Part shown: positions 19,951 through 33,300 of the stretch, in pieces
Layout: the number at the start of each line of letters is the position of its first letter
How positions within the stretch are numbered: the first letter of the stretch is position 1
Source of the DNA: Antedon mediterranea
Lineage: Eukaryota; Echinodermata; Crinoidea; Comatulida; Antedonidae
Direction of reading: 5' to 3'
Assembly: GCF_964355755.1 (NCBI RefSeq)
Contig: NC_092676.1
Span: forward strand, 1,658,288-1,722,287
Length of the DNA: 64,000 nt
Notes under the pieces: model-generated
What the model saw: only the letters and a program-made list of their open reading frames with translations
The model's database searches: none
Told to the model about the DNA's origin: nothing
Made by a program: the position numbers and the translations under genes

Positions 19951-22430
19951 AGCCAACGTCAGCAATTGTCAACAACATTACATTGACTTGTTCCACGTCA
20001 TACAGACGTTGGCTTATAGTTGTATACGTTAAGTCGGATATCAAACGTCGTGCCAACGCTTGAAATTGACGCAAAATACTATCATTTATGGTCACTATTC
20101 TAGCGTCAGTTTAACGTCAAATAAAAGTTGTTAAGCCAACGTCAGCAATTGTCAAAAATATTACATTGACTTGTTCCACGTCATGCAGACGTTGGCTAAT
20201 AGTTGTATACGTTAAGTCTGATATCAAACGTCGTGCCAACGCTTGAAATTGACGCAAAATACTATCATTTATGGTCACTATTCTAGCGTCAGTTTAACGT
20301 CAAATAAAAGTTGTTAAGCCAACGTCAGCAATTGTCAAAAATATTACATTGACTTGTTCCACGTCATACAGACGTTGGCTTATAGTTGTATACGTTAAGT
20401 CTGATATCAAACGTCATACCAACGCTTGAAATTGACGCAAAATACAATCATTTATGGTCACTATTCTAGCGTCAGTTTAACGTCAAATAAAAGTTGTTAA
20501 GCCAACGTCAGCAATTGTCAACAACATTACATTGACTTGTTCCACGTCATGCAGACGTTGGCTAAACGTTGTATACGTTAAGTCTGATATCAAACGTCGT
20601 GCCAACGCTTGAAATTGACGCAAAATACTAGCATTTATGGTCACTATTCTAGCGTCAGTTTAACGTCAAATAAAAGTTGTTAAGCCAACGTCAGCAATTG
20701 TCAACAACATTACATTGACTTGTTCCACGTCATACAGACGTTGGCTAATAGTTGTATACGTTAAGTCTGATATCAAACGTCGTGCCAACGCTTGAAATTG
20801 ACGCAAAATACAATCATTTATGGTCACTATTCTAGCGTCAGTTTAACGTCAAATAAAAGTTGTTAAGCCAACGTCAGCAATTGTCAACAACATTACATTG
20901 ACTTGTTCCACGTCATGCAGACGTTGGCTAAAAGTTGTATACGTTAAGTCTGATATCAAACGTCGTGCCAACGCTTGAAATTGACGCAAAATACTAGCAT
21001 TTATGGTCACTATCCTAGCGTCAGTTTAACGTCAAATAAAAGTTGTTAAGCCAACGTCAGCAATTGTCAACAACATTACATTGACTTGTTCCACGTCATA
21101 CAGACGTTGGCTAATAGTTGTATACGTTAAGTCTGATATCAAACGTCGTGCCAACGCTTGAAATTGACGCAAAATACAATCATTTATGGTCACTATTCTA
21201 GCGTCAGTTTAACGTCAAATAAAAGTTGTTAAGCCAACGTCAGCAATTGTCAACAACATTACATTGACTTGTTCCACGTCATGCAGACGTTGGCTAATAG
21301 TTGTATACGTTAAGTCTGATATCAAACGTCGTGCCAACGCTTGAAATTGACGCAAAATACTAGCATTTATGGTCACTATTCTAGCGTCAGTTTAACGTCA
21401 AATAAAAGTTGTTAAAACAACGTCAGCAATTGTCAAAAATATTACATTGACTTGTTCCACGTCATGCAGACGTTGGCTAATAGTTGTATACGTTAAGTCT
21501 GATATCAAACGTCATACCAACGCTTGAAATTGACGCAAAATACAATCATTTATGGTCACTATTCTAGCGTCAGTTTAACGTCAAATAAAAGTTGTTAAGC
21601 CAACGTCAGCAATTGTCAACAACATTACATTGACTTGTTCCACGTCATACAGACGTTGGCTAATAGTTGTATACGTTAAGTCTGATATCAAACGTCGTGC
21701 CAACGCTTGAAATTGACGCAAAATACAATCATTTATGGTCACTATTCTAGCGTCAGTTTAACGTCAAATAAAAGTTGTTAAGCCAACGTCAGCAATTGTC
21801 AACAACATTACATTGACTTGTTCCACGTCATGCAGACGTTGGCTAATAGTTGTATACGTTAAGTCTGATATCAAACGTCGTGCCAACGCTTGAAATTGAC
21901 GCAAAATACTAGCATTTATGGTCACTATTCTAGCGTCAGTTTAACGTCAAATGAAAGTTGTTAAGCCAACGTCAGCAATTGTCAAAAATATTACATTGAC
22001 TTGTTCCACGTCATGCAGACGTTGGCTAATAGTTGTATACGTTAAGTCTGATATCAAACGTCATACCAACGCTTGAAATTGACGCAAAATACAATCATTT
22101 ATGGTCACTATTCTAGCGTCAGTTTAACGTCAAATAAAAGTTGTTAAGCCAACGTCAGCAATTGTCAACAACATTACATTGACTTGTTCCACGTCATGCA
22201 GACGTTGGCTTATAGTTGTATACGTTAAGTCTGATATCAAACGTCGTGCCAACGCTTGAAATTGATGCAAAATACAATCATTTATGGTCACTATTCTAGC
22301 GTCAGTTTAACGTCAAATAAAAGTTTGTTAAGCCAACGTCAGCAATTGTCAACGACATTACATTGACTTGTTTCACATTGACTTTATAGTAACAATTGTA
22401 TTACTGGTTAAGTCGGATTTTAAACGTCGT
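19951..22430. repeat. 183-bp tandem array, about 13.5 units
   Basis: The unit start AGCCAACGTCAGCAATTGTC recurs at 19951, 20134, 20317, 20500, 20683 and so on at an exact 183-bp spacing. Units alternate between two variants (CATGCAGACG with CTAGCATTT versus CATACAGACG with CAATCATTT) through 20500-21400, a dimeric higher-order pattern. The last unit decays near 22340-22430. Confidence 0.92.
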
Positions 22431-23771
22431 ACCAACGCTTAAATATTACAAACATATCGTGTTTATTCCAAACTTGTTAGAGTAACTGATTGACAACTTA
22501 CTAAATAATACAATACCCCACATAGAAAAGTTGATTCAAACAAAATGCAATATTATGTTTTGATATGGATATTAAAGAAAAGTAGGCCTATATTCTTCTT
22601 TAGATTGTTTCTAAATATTTTTGAACATTAATTAGGACATCTAACTTTATATATTAAGAGAATGTCTGTACACTTATCGTTTGAATGCAGCTATTGAAAT
22701 GGAATGATTGATTTAATGATGGTCATCCTAATTATGGTTCCATTTAAAATAAATGGCGCCCCCATTCAAGAAACTGAATGTAATCAAAGATCTTATAAAA
22801 TTAATGAAAATACAAAATCTACAATTTACAAGGAACCAATTATTGGTATTAAAAGATAAATATTGAAATATGTACTTGGCTATTTTTCTAAACGGAAAAA
22901 TGCAACCATACCACCATACATCATAAATGCAAAATAAAGAAAAACGATTAAGTTCATTCCACTGATAATACGTTTAATTGCATTTTCATTTCAACAGCCT
23001 AACATTAAATTTATTTAAAAACATTTGTCAAGATAGATATTGGGAATACACCTCCATTTTTTCGCAATATAAGAGAAGCTAATAACGAATTGACAAATGG
23101 TCAAACAATAAACGGTCTCAGAAAACGATGTTATAACGTTCATGATCTGTAATGTTCGCTGATATTATAAAAACTAAAAAGTAGGCATAGGTTAAGTTTA
23201 ATTCGTAGTAAGATATATGTGTGTATTATATTATATACTCCAAAGTAACTAAATTCTACAGAGGCTTCAAATTTAATTTATGTAAAAATAAAAATTGTAC
23301 ATGAATGTTAATGAACTATTTGGGCTTATAAACTTATGTTATGTTATGTTCTAAATTACCGAACGTAAAACAAAAAATGATGAGATACAAAAATGTGGAT
23401 AAAGAAAGAAATAATGCGCAAGACATAAAATTAAAATAATACATTATTATGTAAGCAGTGTATAAATTGTTGAACAAAGTATTAATATAGTTCATATGTT
23501 ATATATTATTTGTCTTGTTAAATAAATTTGTAAGGCCCTATACTGTTATTCTTTAAGGAAAGTTGATATACCCTATTATTTTATGCCTATTAATAGTATT
23601 AATATTGTTTAAGTAAATATTTTGTCTAATTGCCTTGATTTTGTGTATAGGCCAATGGCATCAAATTTGTCTCAAAGCAAATTAAAGACACTTTTAGACA
23701 CATGATTCATTGATTTCTGATATAATATTCTGTACTTGTGTATGCATTACTAAAATAGTTATATTATGTTT

Positions 23772-25216
23772 CATTTATAATGTATGTAAACATTTATTCA
23801 TTTTTTTTAAAACAAATCGGTGCACTTTTTCTGTTGTTTTTGTTTAATTAATTTTAATTAAAATTATGACAACAATTCCTATCTAACCTAGATTCACACA
23901 AAAACAATTACTTCCTAATAAAATTGTATAATGGTATACATTACAGAGCATTGAATAAACTCGAGCGGAATATTAACGCACATAAAAAAACATTCATTTT
24001 CTTGTCGAAAAGTGCCCTCTCTAGTTTTCTATTGATTTAATAATTATTAATAATTAATTAATGGGTAATATTAAAATATTTTTAACTTTTAATGTTAGAA
24101 GTTGGTTCTACTCCTAACAAAGTTTCATATCTCCAAATTTCAACAAGGTAGACAAAGCACTTCAATAAATATCACATTTAACATCACAAATTAGGATTAT
24201 GGATTGAATTTTTGCTAATAATTTTCGATAAAAAATACTTTTCGTATTTAAAAACATTTGATACTTGGTGTGAATATTCAATATAAGTTGCTCTATCCAT
24301 ATTGCTAAAGAAAAATAAATATCAAACCATAATTCACTGATTGTTGTGATTTAAGTTTTTACAAAATTTACACTTATGAACGACCATACAATTCCAACTC
24401 ATTTTTTCAACCTAATAACGATTTAAAAAAAAAAAACCAACAGAAAAGGTTTATGAAAGCAATTTTGTTTCTGTGAATAGAGCAACCTATATTGAACATA
24501 TAAAACGAGTTTCAACTGTTTTTAAATACGAAAAGTATTTTTTATCGACGTTTTTTATATATGTTTTTAGGCAAAAATTCCTTCAATAAACCTAATTTGT
24601 GATGTTAAATATGATATTTATTGAAGTAATTAGACAACGTTGTTGAAATTTGGAGATATGAAATTTTGTTAGGAGTAGATCCAACTTCCTACATTAAATG
24701 TTAAAAACATGTTAACCTTACCCAATAATTAATTATAAATAATTAATAAATCAATAGAAAACTAGAGAGGGCACTTTTCGATAAGAAAATGATTATGTTT
24801 TTTATGTACGTTATTATTCCGCTCGAGTTTATTCAACATACTGTATTGTATACTACAGTAATATACTATTTTATTGGAAAGTAAATATTTTTGTGTGAAT
24901 CTTCTTGGAGTTCTTTGAAAGAGTATCCGCTTATACTTCTTTTCTTCAGATTCAACATCTGATTTAGGTCTTAAATGTGCACACACACTTCCTGAACCAA
25001 CATAGTACATTGAAAGTCAAATGAATTGTTTTAACTTTTTTTATTGAAAACCATCTGACTCAAAACATATTATCAGTGACAATAATAGAAAGGTTAGATA
25101 GGTTTGTTGTAATAATTTTTAATTAAAATTAATTAAACAAAAAACAACAGAAAAGTGCACTTTTTTGTTTTAAAAAATGTAAAAAAATGAATAAATATTT
25201 ACTTACATTATAAATG
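23772..25216. repeat. Large imperfect inverted repeat
   Basis: The left arm 23772-24311 pairs with the right arm 24455-25216. The right arm carries about 170 bp extra near 24905-25080. Matching landmarks are GTGCCCTCTCTAGTTTTC (left) with its complement at about 24757, and CATTTATAATGTA at the outer ends. A partial third copy of the right-arm segment follows at 25223-25316. No ORF of note inside. Confidence 0.8.
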
Positions 25217-26556
25217 TAAACATTTCGATAAGAAAATGATTATGTTTTTTATGTACGGTATTATTCCGCCCGAGTTTATTCAACATACTGTATTATTATA
25301 CTATTTTATTGGGAATACATTAATTTACACATTCATAGAAATATATGGTTCATACTTTTTTAACATAAATATTTAGCCATTTACTTTGATCGATACATTT
25401 ATAATTTATACCGATAATAGTACACCTATTATTGTATAGCATTACCATGTTTTCACCCATATTAATAATTCTGCATTTTCAATTCAATAATCAATTTCAT
25501 TTATTTATTTCAACACACATTTAAATCGGTGATTGACAGCAAAATAAATAAACAACAGGCGCGTATCTTAATACATGTATACTATTTGTAAATATTATAA
25601 ACAAAAAACATATATATAGAAAATGAAATGAAGTACATTTAGACCATTTTGAGCATATTTTCACTTATTATTAGGCCTATGTCAAAAACCGAAATTGAAA
25701 ATGATAAAAAAAAAAGCTGAATGAAAAAATATTTAGGCCTACACATGTTGCGGGGATATATTAAAAAATGATTTCGTAATTGGTACTTCTCTTTAAAATG
25801 TACTAATTTCACTATTTATTTTGTTTGGATTTTGAAATTATTAAATACGAATTATACTACTTTTATCCATATGTACTGTACGATATTTGTACTAAATCAT
25901 TTCTCCAAATAAATATTGTGTTTAAAAACTTAAATTGCTCTCTGTTTGCGCTGTATGCAACATTACATATACGCATTGGCTCCGGTTGGGGGAGGAGGGG
26001 GAATTACCAACCTGACGTTTATTACAATATCGGAGCAACAGATACTGTAATGCGTAAGTTCAACAAAAGATGCGCGTAGGCCTACACAGTGTTTGTGCGA
26101 AATGTGTGTTTCATTAAAAATGCGAGACCCGTGACGTGTTAAAACTCTGTGAGCTGATATTATAGTTTGACAATAGGGAATGGTGTGTGGGGTGCTACAG
26201 TCCGCAGTAAATTGGAGGGATACGTGGGACTGTGGGCAGTAGCGAATTAAAAGTTCACACCATATTAATTCTAAAAAATAATTGATGAGATGCTCTTTAG
26301 TTTTCGTTTTAGCTATTAATGTATTTCATTCAGCAGAACATTTTATTTAAATTACATTCGTATACCCCTTCAGTTAAGATACATAAAAAGTGTGTGCGGG
26401 TGGCCGTTTCGAAAACGCGGATGTTAAGTTTTGATGGATGTAACTGAACATATTTGGAGGTGCGAAAAAGTCTCCACGACATTGGCCCATCATGTTTTTT
26501 ACTTCATTTCCAAATAAACATATAGTGTTTTAAGGATGAATGATAAAATAATTTGA

Positions 26557-26825
26557 TTTTTTTTTATTTGATTTGAGTATTTAAAAACTTTAATTACTCT
26601 CTGTTTTTGCATACGCTGTTTTTGATACTTTATTCACATGCCGATGTAAATGTCCTTCAATCCTGTCGGTTGTTTACGAAAACCGAATGTCAATGCTTAT
26701 ATCGTAAACAACCGACAGGATTGAAGGACATTCGCATCGGCATGTGAATAAAGTATCAAAAACAGCGTATGCAAAAACAGAGAGTAATTAAAGTTTTTAA
26801 ATACTCAAATCAAATAAAAAAAAAA
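26557..26825. repeat. Near-perfect palindromic element, 123-bp arms
   Basis: The arms 26557-26679 and 26702-26825 are almost exact complements around a 22-bp loop. The outer part reads TTTGATTTGAGTATTTAAAA and the inner part AATCCTGTCGGTTGTTTACG. Diverged single arms occur at about 25912-25960 and 27905-28020, so it is a mobile foldback/MITE family. Confidence 0.85.
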
Positions 26826-29680
26826 CTCCTACCAGCGTGCAAAAATGCATTACTGTAGGTATTCTTGGGAATGGGATATGTAACTAATTCCACGTGTAAA
26901 TCGAGTCGACTTGACACGGATGCCCGGATGTACTCTCCTAAATGTTTTTAAAAAAAGCCAGAGACGATATATATATATAAATCACTTGCACTGATGAAGG
27001 GCTAGTGTTGGCCGAAAGCTCTGCTAACTTTTCTGACTGTTTTACTTATCGTTTTGATTTAGCTTTCTCTTTTTTTTGTATCTCCATTGAGATCCAGCCA
27101 CAGCATTGTCATTTTTTCAGTAATTTGCCTTTGGATTTATAAATCAATACATACTTTAATGTCCAATCATACTCAATTCATTCTATTGAATGTTTTAAGT
27201 AGAATTGGGCAATTGTAATAATTCATAATTATATTATTAGACCTATGTACAGAAAAATGAAAGAAATGTATCGGTTCAAATATACAGCCCAAACAACACA
27301 TTTGAAATGTAACACAAACACACACACCCCAGACCCACTGTAGGTACAGAACATTCATTCTTAGCCGCCCGGTGATATAATTTAATTAACTAATTATTTT
27401 AAAACGATCATGTAATGAGGAAATCTGTGAGAATAAGAAAAATTTAGGAACCCTCGCTTGATATGCTGGTGCTTTCATAGTGTTTTTCAAATTCGACTGG
27501 GCATAATCAACAAACAAAAGCCCTAATGAGGTTTCGTAAAATAATACAGTGATATTTTATTTTACAAATACAATCAATTTTAGGATTTTCTTATACATAA
27601 TAGTTTGGTTCTTTATCAGTATTGGATAGTGTAATAAATGGTCATTAATATTATACATAGAAATTATTTATTTAATTATAAATAGAAAATTAGGCCATAT
27701 CAAATACCAGTGAACATCCATTTAGCCCGTTTGAAATTCAATCAAACCTATTTGGTTAATAATAATTTAATGAGTTCAGAATGTATACCTTTTTATCCGC
27801 ATACGATATTTGACTATGTATTTATGTAAATTATTTGATATGTTTTCCAATAAACAATGTACTGATTTTTGTTTTAACACTTTGCAATGATGAATGATAA
27901 AAGGGTCTATTTTTTGTAATTGATTTGGGTATTTGTAACTTTCCATAGCTCTCTGTTTTTTACTTTATTCACATGCCGATATGAATGTCCTGGAGTCCAA
28001 TCGGTCATTTACGAAAACAGAATACACTGTAATAAGCATGATTTGCATAGAATTCTCATAAAATCCTGTGTTTATATCTCAAAGGTCACTAAACAGTCCC
28101 AGAAGACAGATCATTCAAGGTTATGATATGAATGGTGAACTAGCAAATAGCTCAACATTTTGATTACAAAATGCTTAATTTAAACACAAAGGAGAATGTA
28201 CATAGGTATACAACTCCCTGGGTAGACATTCTGTGAACACCACTACTCGTAGATTTGAATGTATAGATAGATAAACAATATATAATGTGATGATCAATGA
28301 AGAATGATAATCTCATGTAAAATCGAAACCTTGCATTGAATTGACAATGATTTTTAATACAACAAATTCAATCAAGGTGCTTGATATAAATATTCTTTTA
28401 CATTTCACATTAACATTATACCGACGATAATGATGGTGTATAATTATATGTGACTTGGTGGAGACTCTTACCCCAACCCGGTTTATAAATTACAATTCCG
28501 TCTGCTGTATTGCTTATTGTTATTGGATATACTCTTGTTTTTAAACCGTAAATATTAAAAAAACGACGAACTCTTTCATGGTAAAGAAATAACCATCATC
28601 CATACAAAAAGATAGATCTCGCAGATTTTTCTTTGTTTAAAGGTTCATGTACAAAAATAAGGAAAAACTGGCATTTAGGGGTAATGTTGTATCAAAATAA
28701 TCTGATTTAAAGTGTACATTTGAACCATCTCAAGGATGTATGGTATGTGGATGTTGGTTGAGAATGAGAGGATGAGCTGAGGTGGGGTTGGTGGTTAGAT
28801 GGGGATTCAGAGATAATGAATCAAAATGAATTCTTCTGTGAAGGATTTAACCTGTGATTTCAATCATTGCAATCATGCATGGTCTCCATGAAGCAAATAA
28901 CTCTCACCCTGGGGCAGGTATTTGTGTCTGCTACCTTCTAATAAATATAAGAAGTCTGACAGTTTAGCATACCAGATGATTTTAATGCATTTTTATTTTA
29001 TACTTTACTTTTAACTTTATTAAATTGTACAATCATTTTCATAAATCATAATAAATAAATAAGTCTATATGCAGACTTTTGTACTAGGTTCTCCCAACCA
29101 AAGGGCCAATAAATTTACCTGTCATGGACACTTTTTGTGTGCTATACCAATTAAGGGATTGTGACTTAAAGTAAGATGTCATCTTTTTTGTGGCACGCCT
29201 AATTGGCGACAGAAGCTGTGTTAGCCTCTTTTGTTGCTCCATGGCGCAAAATCTAGCTATTTTTTGTATTGTTATGTTTGTATAATTGTTTTTGCCGAAA
29301 TTAATAAAATAAAATATAATAATCTAAATTTCTTCTTAAAGATGATGAGTTATTTCAGTTTGATCAAAAACTAACTCATATATATCAAAGTTATGCGATG
29401 AGGTCATAATTGCTACACCCATTTTACAATCTTAGTTTGTGTACATTTTATCATCGAGTTGAACAACAACTAAAATACAACTGTATCACACATTCATCAA
29501 ACAATACTGTATAAGTAATAATAATCCCTTCTACATTGTAGTTGTGGGCCCTGTACTCTGCTAAAGTTACTTTAAATACACGTAATACATTTGACATATG
29601 CCTACAATCATGTACTGTACGTGTACTTGAACAAAGCATGTATTTGTGTTTATTCTGCATGTTGTCAACCCCGATATCTA

Positions 29681-29871
29681 CTCGCAGTTTCCGACTCGCA
29701 ACTCGCACTTTCCGACTCGCAACTCGCACTTTCCGACTAGCAACTCGCAGTTTCTGACCCGCAACTCGCACTTTCTGACTCACAATTCGCACTTTCCGAC
29801 CCGCAACTCGCACTTTATGACTCGCAATTCGCACTTTCCGACTCGCAACTCACACTTTCCGACCCGCAACT
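29681..29871. repeat. 21-bp tandem repeat, nine units
   Basis: The unit CTCGCACTTTCCGACTCGCAA recurs with point changes. The 21-bp period keeps frames open on both strands, giving artefactual ORFs. Confidence 0.9.
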
Positions 29872-30638
29872 CCTAATAGGAGTTATCGCGGGAAAAACGA
29901 ATACTGTAAGCCTATACTACAATGAATCATAATTTATCTGGACTCAAGAAAATAATTGAGAAGAATTGGGACAAGGTGGTGGTGATGGAACTGCAGTAAT
30001 TTAATTTGATTCTATTTTGTATCTATACATACTGCTCTTATTCCGTTCTCTCATTCGGCTAGGATTTTTGTCAAACAGTTCGTTTAATCTTTAATCATCA
30101 GGGTCTATGTGTACTTGATGTAATACTTTTTTGTATGGAATCTCTGCCTCGACAAAATGATGCTTTTTGTTTTTGTTTTTTATTTTTATTACTATATTTT
30201 TGTTTATTAAATATACGTTGATGTTTGATTTTGGTAGAAATAAATGTTGAATTGAATGTTTGCGATATACTATGATATGACCTGATGCATATCTGATGCA
30301 TATACAGTATATACACTTTTAGTACTGAGTGCCTATATTATTTGTACGTGTCATCTAGTTGATGAGCCTAGTACAGTATAATAATATATAGAATACAAAT
30401 CCAACATTCTTCAAAATTCTATGATGTGGGTAACATGGGTACCTTACTGTCAAACTACTTTACATTGCATTCGTTTATCATGAACGGATTGTGATTGACT
30501 TTCCAGTCCGCGAATGTCCTTGCCTGTTGGAATTTGATTTACAAGCGTGATTGATTTTGACGGTAGCTTACCATTGAAAAGACCAAAAAACATTCTAGCA
30601 CACGCTGTCGTCCCTGTATCACGCTCAGAACTTGCTGC

Positions 30639-33300
30639 TAAAAAACAGTGCAAGAAAAGATAAATGCTGGTGGCCTAATTACCGGTCCATCCAGAAAGTA
30701 AAACGTGCAATAGAAATACAGGAGAAACCAACAGAACTGTGGCAGGAGTTTGAAATACGGGTTCTAGAAGAGACAGGTATATTTTAATGTTCTTATTAGG
30801 CCCATACTTAAAATATTGGTAAAGTGTTTAAATCGGATCGTACTGGTCACCATAATTAGACGAAAATAATCATCATATTAGTAATTAGTATAGTAATTGG
30901 TAGTATATGTCTTCTTTTGTATAGCTACATATGAGAGGGTAAGGCAAAAACTGAAGAAAGCTACAGAAACGTCAGACTTAGAAACCACAGACAGTGAGGT
31001 TGAAATGCCCAGAAAGAGAAGGTATAAGACTAAGTACTTCATATTACGAACTATTGTACCCTTTCAGCAGCATTTTTCATTATTTGAAGGTTTTGATTGT
31101 TCATGTTATGTTAGATCTTATAATCAGCACGTCGTAACATCAGTACGAGCTTTTCCTTTAGTTAAATCAATTCATGTTTAGTTTGTGGATGAACTTCTGT
31201 TAATACTGTATGTAATGTTTTCTATGGATATTAAGGCCGAAATAAAGTTAAATGATTTACAGTAATGAATGAATAAGCACGTCAGCATGCAAGGTCCATA
31301 ACAATTTGAGATCCCATACTTAATGTTTATGATACAGTATTTCTAATTATTTAATTCATTTATATATTTGTTAGTTTACCTGCCAGATTTTTTGAAAGCG
31401 ATAAAGCTACAAGAACAAGCACGCCAGCCAAACAAAACTTGGGCCTACCTCCCGGCTTACCTGCTCTTCCTAATTTTGAGCCTGAAAATGACAGCATTTC
31501 TACCACCCCACCACTCGATGAAAGCATGGATTCGTACGGTATGTTATGTTTCTAGTACAGAGGAGGAGGGAATAGACAAATAGGCATATAGATACTGATA
31601 GATACAATAATAGGATCAAGGTTATATTGCACGTTATAATGTTACGTTTCATTTCTTTTTATAGCAAGTACGTCTTCACTTGAAACAAAAAGTAATGGTA
31701 AGAAATATTCAATTTTTCATCTATAATATTTCCATTTTATCTCAATATGACACACTTAGCTGTGGCTTGGTGGTTATGATGCTTGTCTACCAATCTAAGG
31801 GTCCTGGGTTCAAGCCCTGTCATATGTCAGGGTTTTTTTCTCATGACAATTTACAACTCCACTCCCAAAGACTTAATAATAAGTTCTTGTTTATGTAGAG
31901 CATCTTGTGCAATTTGCCTAAAATCAGAATAAATTTAAAAAAAATTAAATATAACGGAGGGAGACTTTTAGAATACTGTATAACTACAGCAAGCAAGTCA
32001 TTATAGTGTTCATAGATGTAACTGTTGGGTTTTTGTTTTTGTCTGCTTCAATGTAACATTACTAATTATTACAACATTTGTTTAAACATAAATAATTTAA
32101 GTATTAAGAACGTTATTTCATATCAATAGATCATGAGATGTTTACGCTACTTGAAGAAATAAAGGGCCAGGTGCGGCAAAATTCCTTGTTGTTACAAGCA
32201 ATTTTAAAAAGAGGTACCATGTCGGAGGAAGCCAGTGACACTAATGATGTTTTTGATTTGCCGGCGGCTTCAATGGATGACATCCAGAATATTGAAGAAA
32301 GAAAAGGCAAATCAAAAGGCCCTAGTAGGTTTAATATTTTACTTAAAATAATAATAACAACGTTCTCAATTAATTAATCATTCTGCTTTACATAGGATGT
32401 ATTCAAATATTTCAATTAATGTTAAACCAAATTAATTAATTTTGAAGGTTTGCATGGCGAAATCAAATTTGCGTTTTGTGCTTTGATCATCCTCATGAGT
32501 GAGAATGAGCCTCCTGAGGAAGATTAAAGCACATTGATCGAAACGTCGAGAAACTCAACAGTTCTTTTCAGAACTAATTTACGTGGTGTGCCGCAAACTT
32601 TAATCAACAATATTAACTAATGTTTTTCATCTACGTTATGTTGAAAATGTCTTGTTTTAACAATTTCTTTATTTTTATATTTTAGATTTTGCGATTATGC
32701 AGTCTTGGTGGCCACAATGAAACAGATGTCCTCAATAGGATAATGGGTCATCTGCTTTCAAACACACTTGCCTCAGAATTTAATTGGATGGGAAGAGGGG
32801 ATAAGAAGAGATTCAGAGGACTAAAGCTTTCAAAAATTGTAAAAGGTAAATACTCTAATAAACAGCACCCGCCATTCCAAGATATACACTGGTCCCAACA
32901 TTGCTTCGGTGATTTGACGAGAACTGGTGTTTCAAAGTGTGTATATGAATTACCGTCTGACTGATTTTGGACGGAGATGCACACATAAAATTGGATGTCT
33001 CTTCCTCGTTTTCAAAATAATATTTTAAAAATCTTATTTAGTATTATTAAAATAATTATTTCAAATGCATAATTGCTTGTTTTATCTTGCTAATAGGGAA
33101 GCAAGAGGCTTTTGATTATATATTTTTCACATGAGATAAAGTATTCTGTTGATGCACAATGTTTGTACACTTTGCAGTTTCAGCTAGAAGATCATGGACC
33201 GGAATGACGGAGGCCACATGTGAAAATAAAATAAAATCTTGGCTGAAATACAGCAAGGACAGAGCTGGGGGAAGAAAACTTAGGGAACAAAAGAAGAAAG
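30639..33300 (+). CDS. DUF4806-like transposon gene, multi-exon, incomplete
   Basis: Exons read by phase: about 30639-30776 (contains CWWPNYRSIQKVKRAI, start not found), 30925-31021 (YERVRQKLKKATETSD), 31375-31538 (Pro-rich linker), 31665-31697, 32130-32328 (LLEEIKGQVRQNSLLLQAIL), 32686-32845 (LCSLGGHNETDVLNRIM then GRGDKKRFRGLKLSKIV) and 33178-33300 (KIKSWLKYSKDRAGGRK). The last two carry the pattern of the uncharacterised DUF4806 domain, whose members have an N-terminal WPP/WPN-Y segment as here. The first five junctions keep phase. The join 32328 to 32686 does not, and the usual segment before LGG is missing, so either an exon was not found or the copy is damaged. It converges on the transposase gene and is probably an accessory protein of the element. 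The stop was not located. Confidence 0.6.
31756..31945 (+). mobile_element. tRNA-derived SINE, copy 2
   Basis: A box region TGTGGCTTGGTGGTTATG and B box GGGTTCAAGCCC at tRNA spacing, with an ACAACTCCACTCCCAAAG body as in the copy at 16321. It lies in an intron of the DUF4806-like gene. Confidence 0.75.

Larger units (their letters stand above)
22431..30638. other. AT-rich transposon interior without recognised genes
   Basis: No coding exon supported over about 8 kb. Contents: a large imperfect inverted repeat (23772-25216), a palindromic MITE (26557-26825) with half-copies near 25912-25960 and 27905-28020, a GATGAAGGGCTAGTGTTGG word (26994) typical of retroelement ends, a probable LINE 3'UTR near 28900-29330, and a 21-bp array (29681-29871). 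Confidence 0.5.

Noticed and set aside
19351-22430. CRISPR-like array (regular repeats)
   Set aside because: The whole 183-bp unit is repeated with no unique spacers, and the genome is eukaryotic; it is a tandem array.
24762-25010. 82-codon - strand ORF in the right arm of the large inverted repeat
   Set aside because: AT-rich repeat sequence without domain, and the left arm lacks the ORF; chance opening.
26994-27030. Possible hammerhead ribozyme (CTGATGA ... GAAA) and a similar pattern at 32508-32545
   Set aside because: The core words are present but stem II pairs poorly and I could not find a convincing stem I or III; more likely ordinary retroelement end sequence.
29451-29876. Overlapping ORFs on both strands with a seven-residue repeat
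   Set aside because: Product of the 21-bp tandem repeat; mirrored ORFs on both strands are an artefact.
30450-30653. Antisense ORF with splice-like borders opposite the start of the DUF4806-like gene
   Set aside because: No family resemblance and it conflicts with the better supported + strand exon; kept out.
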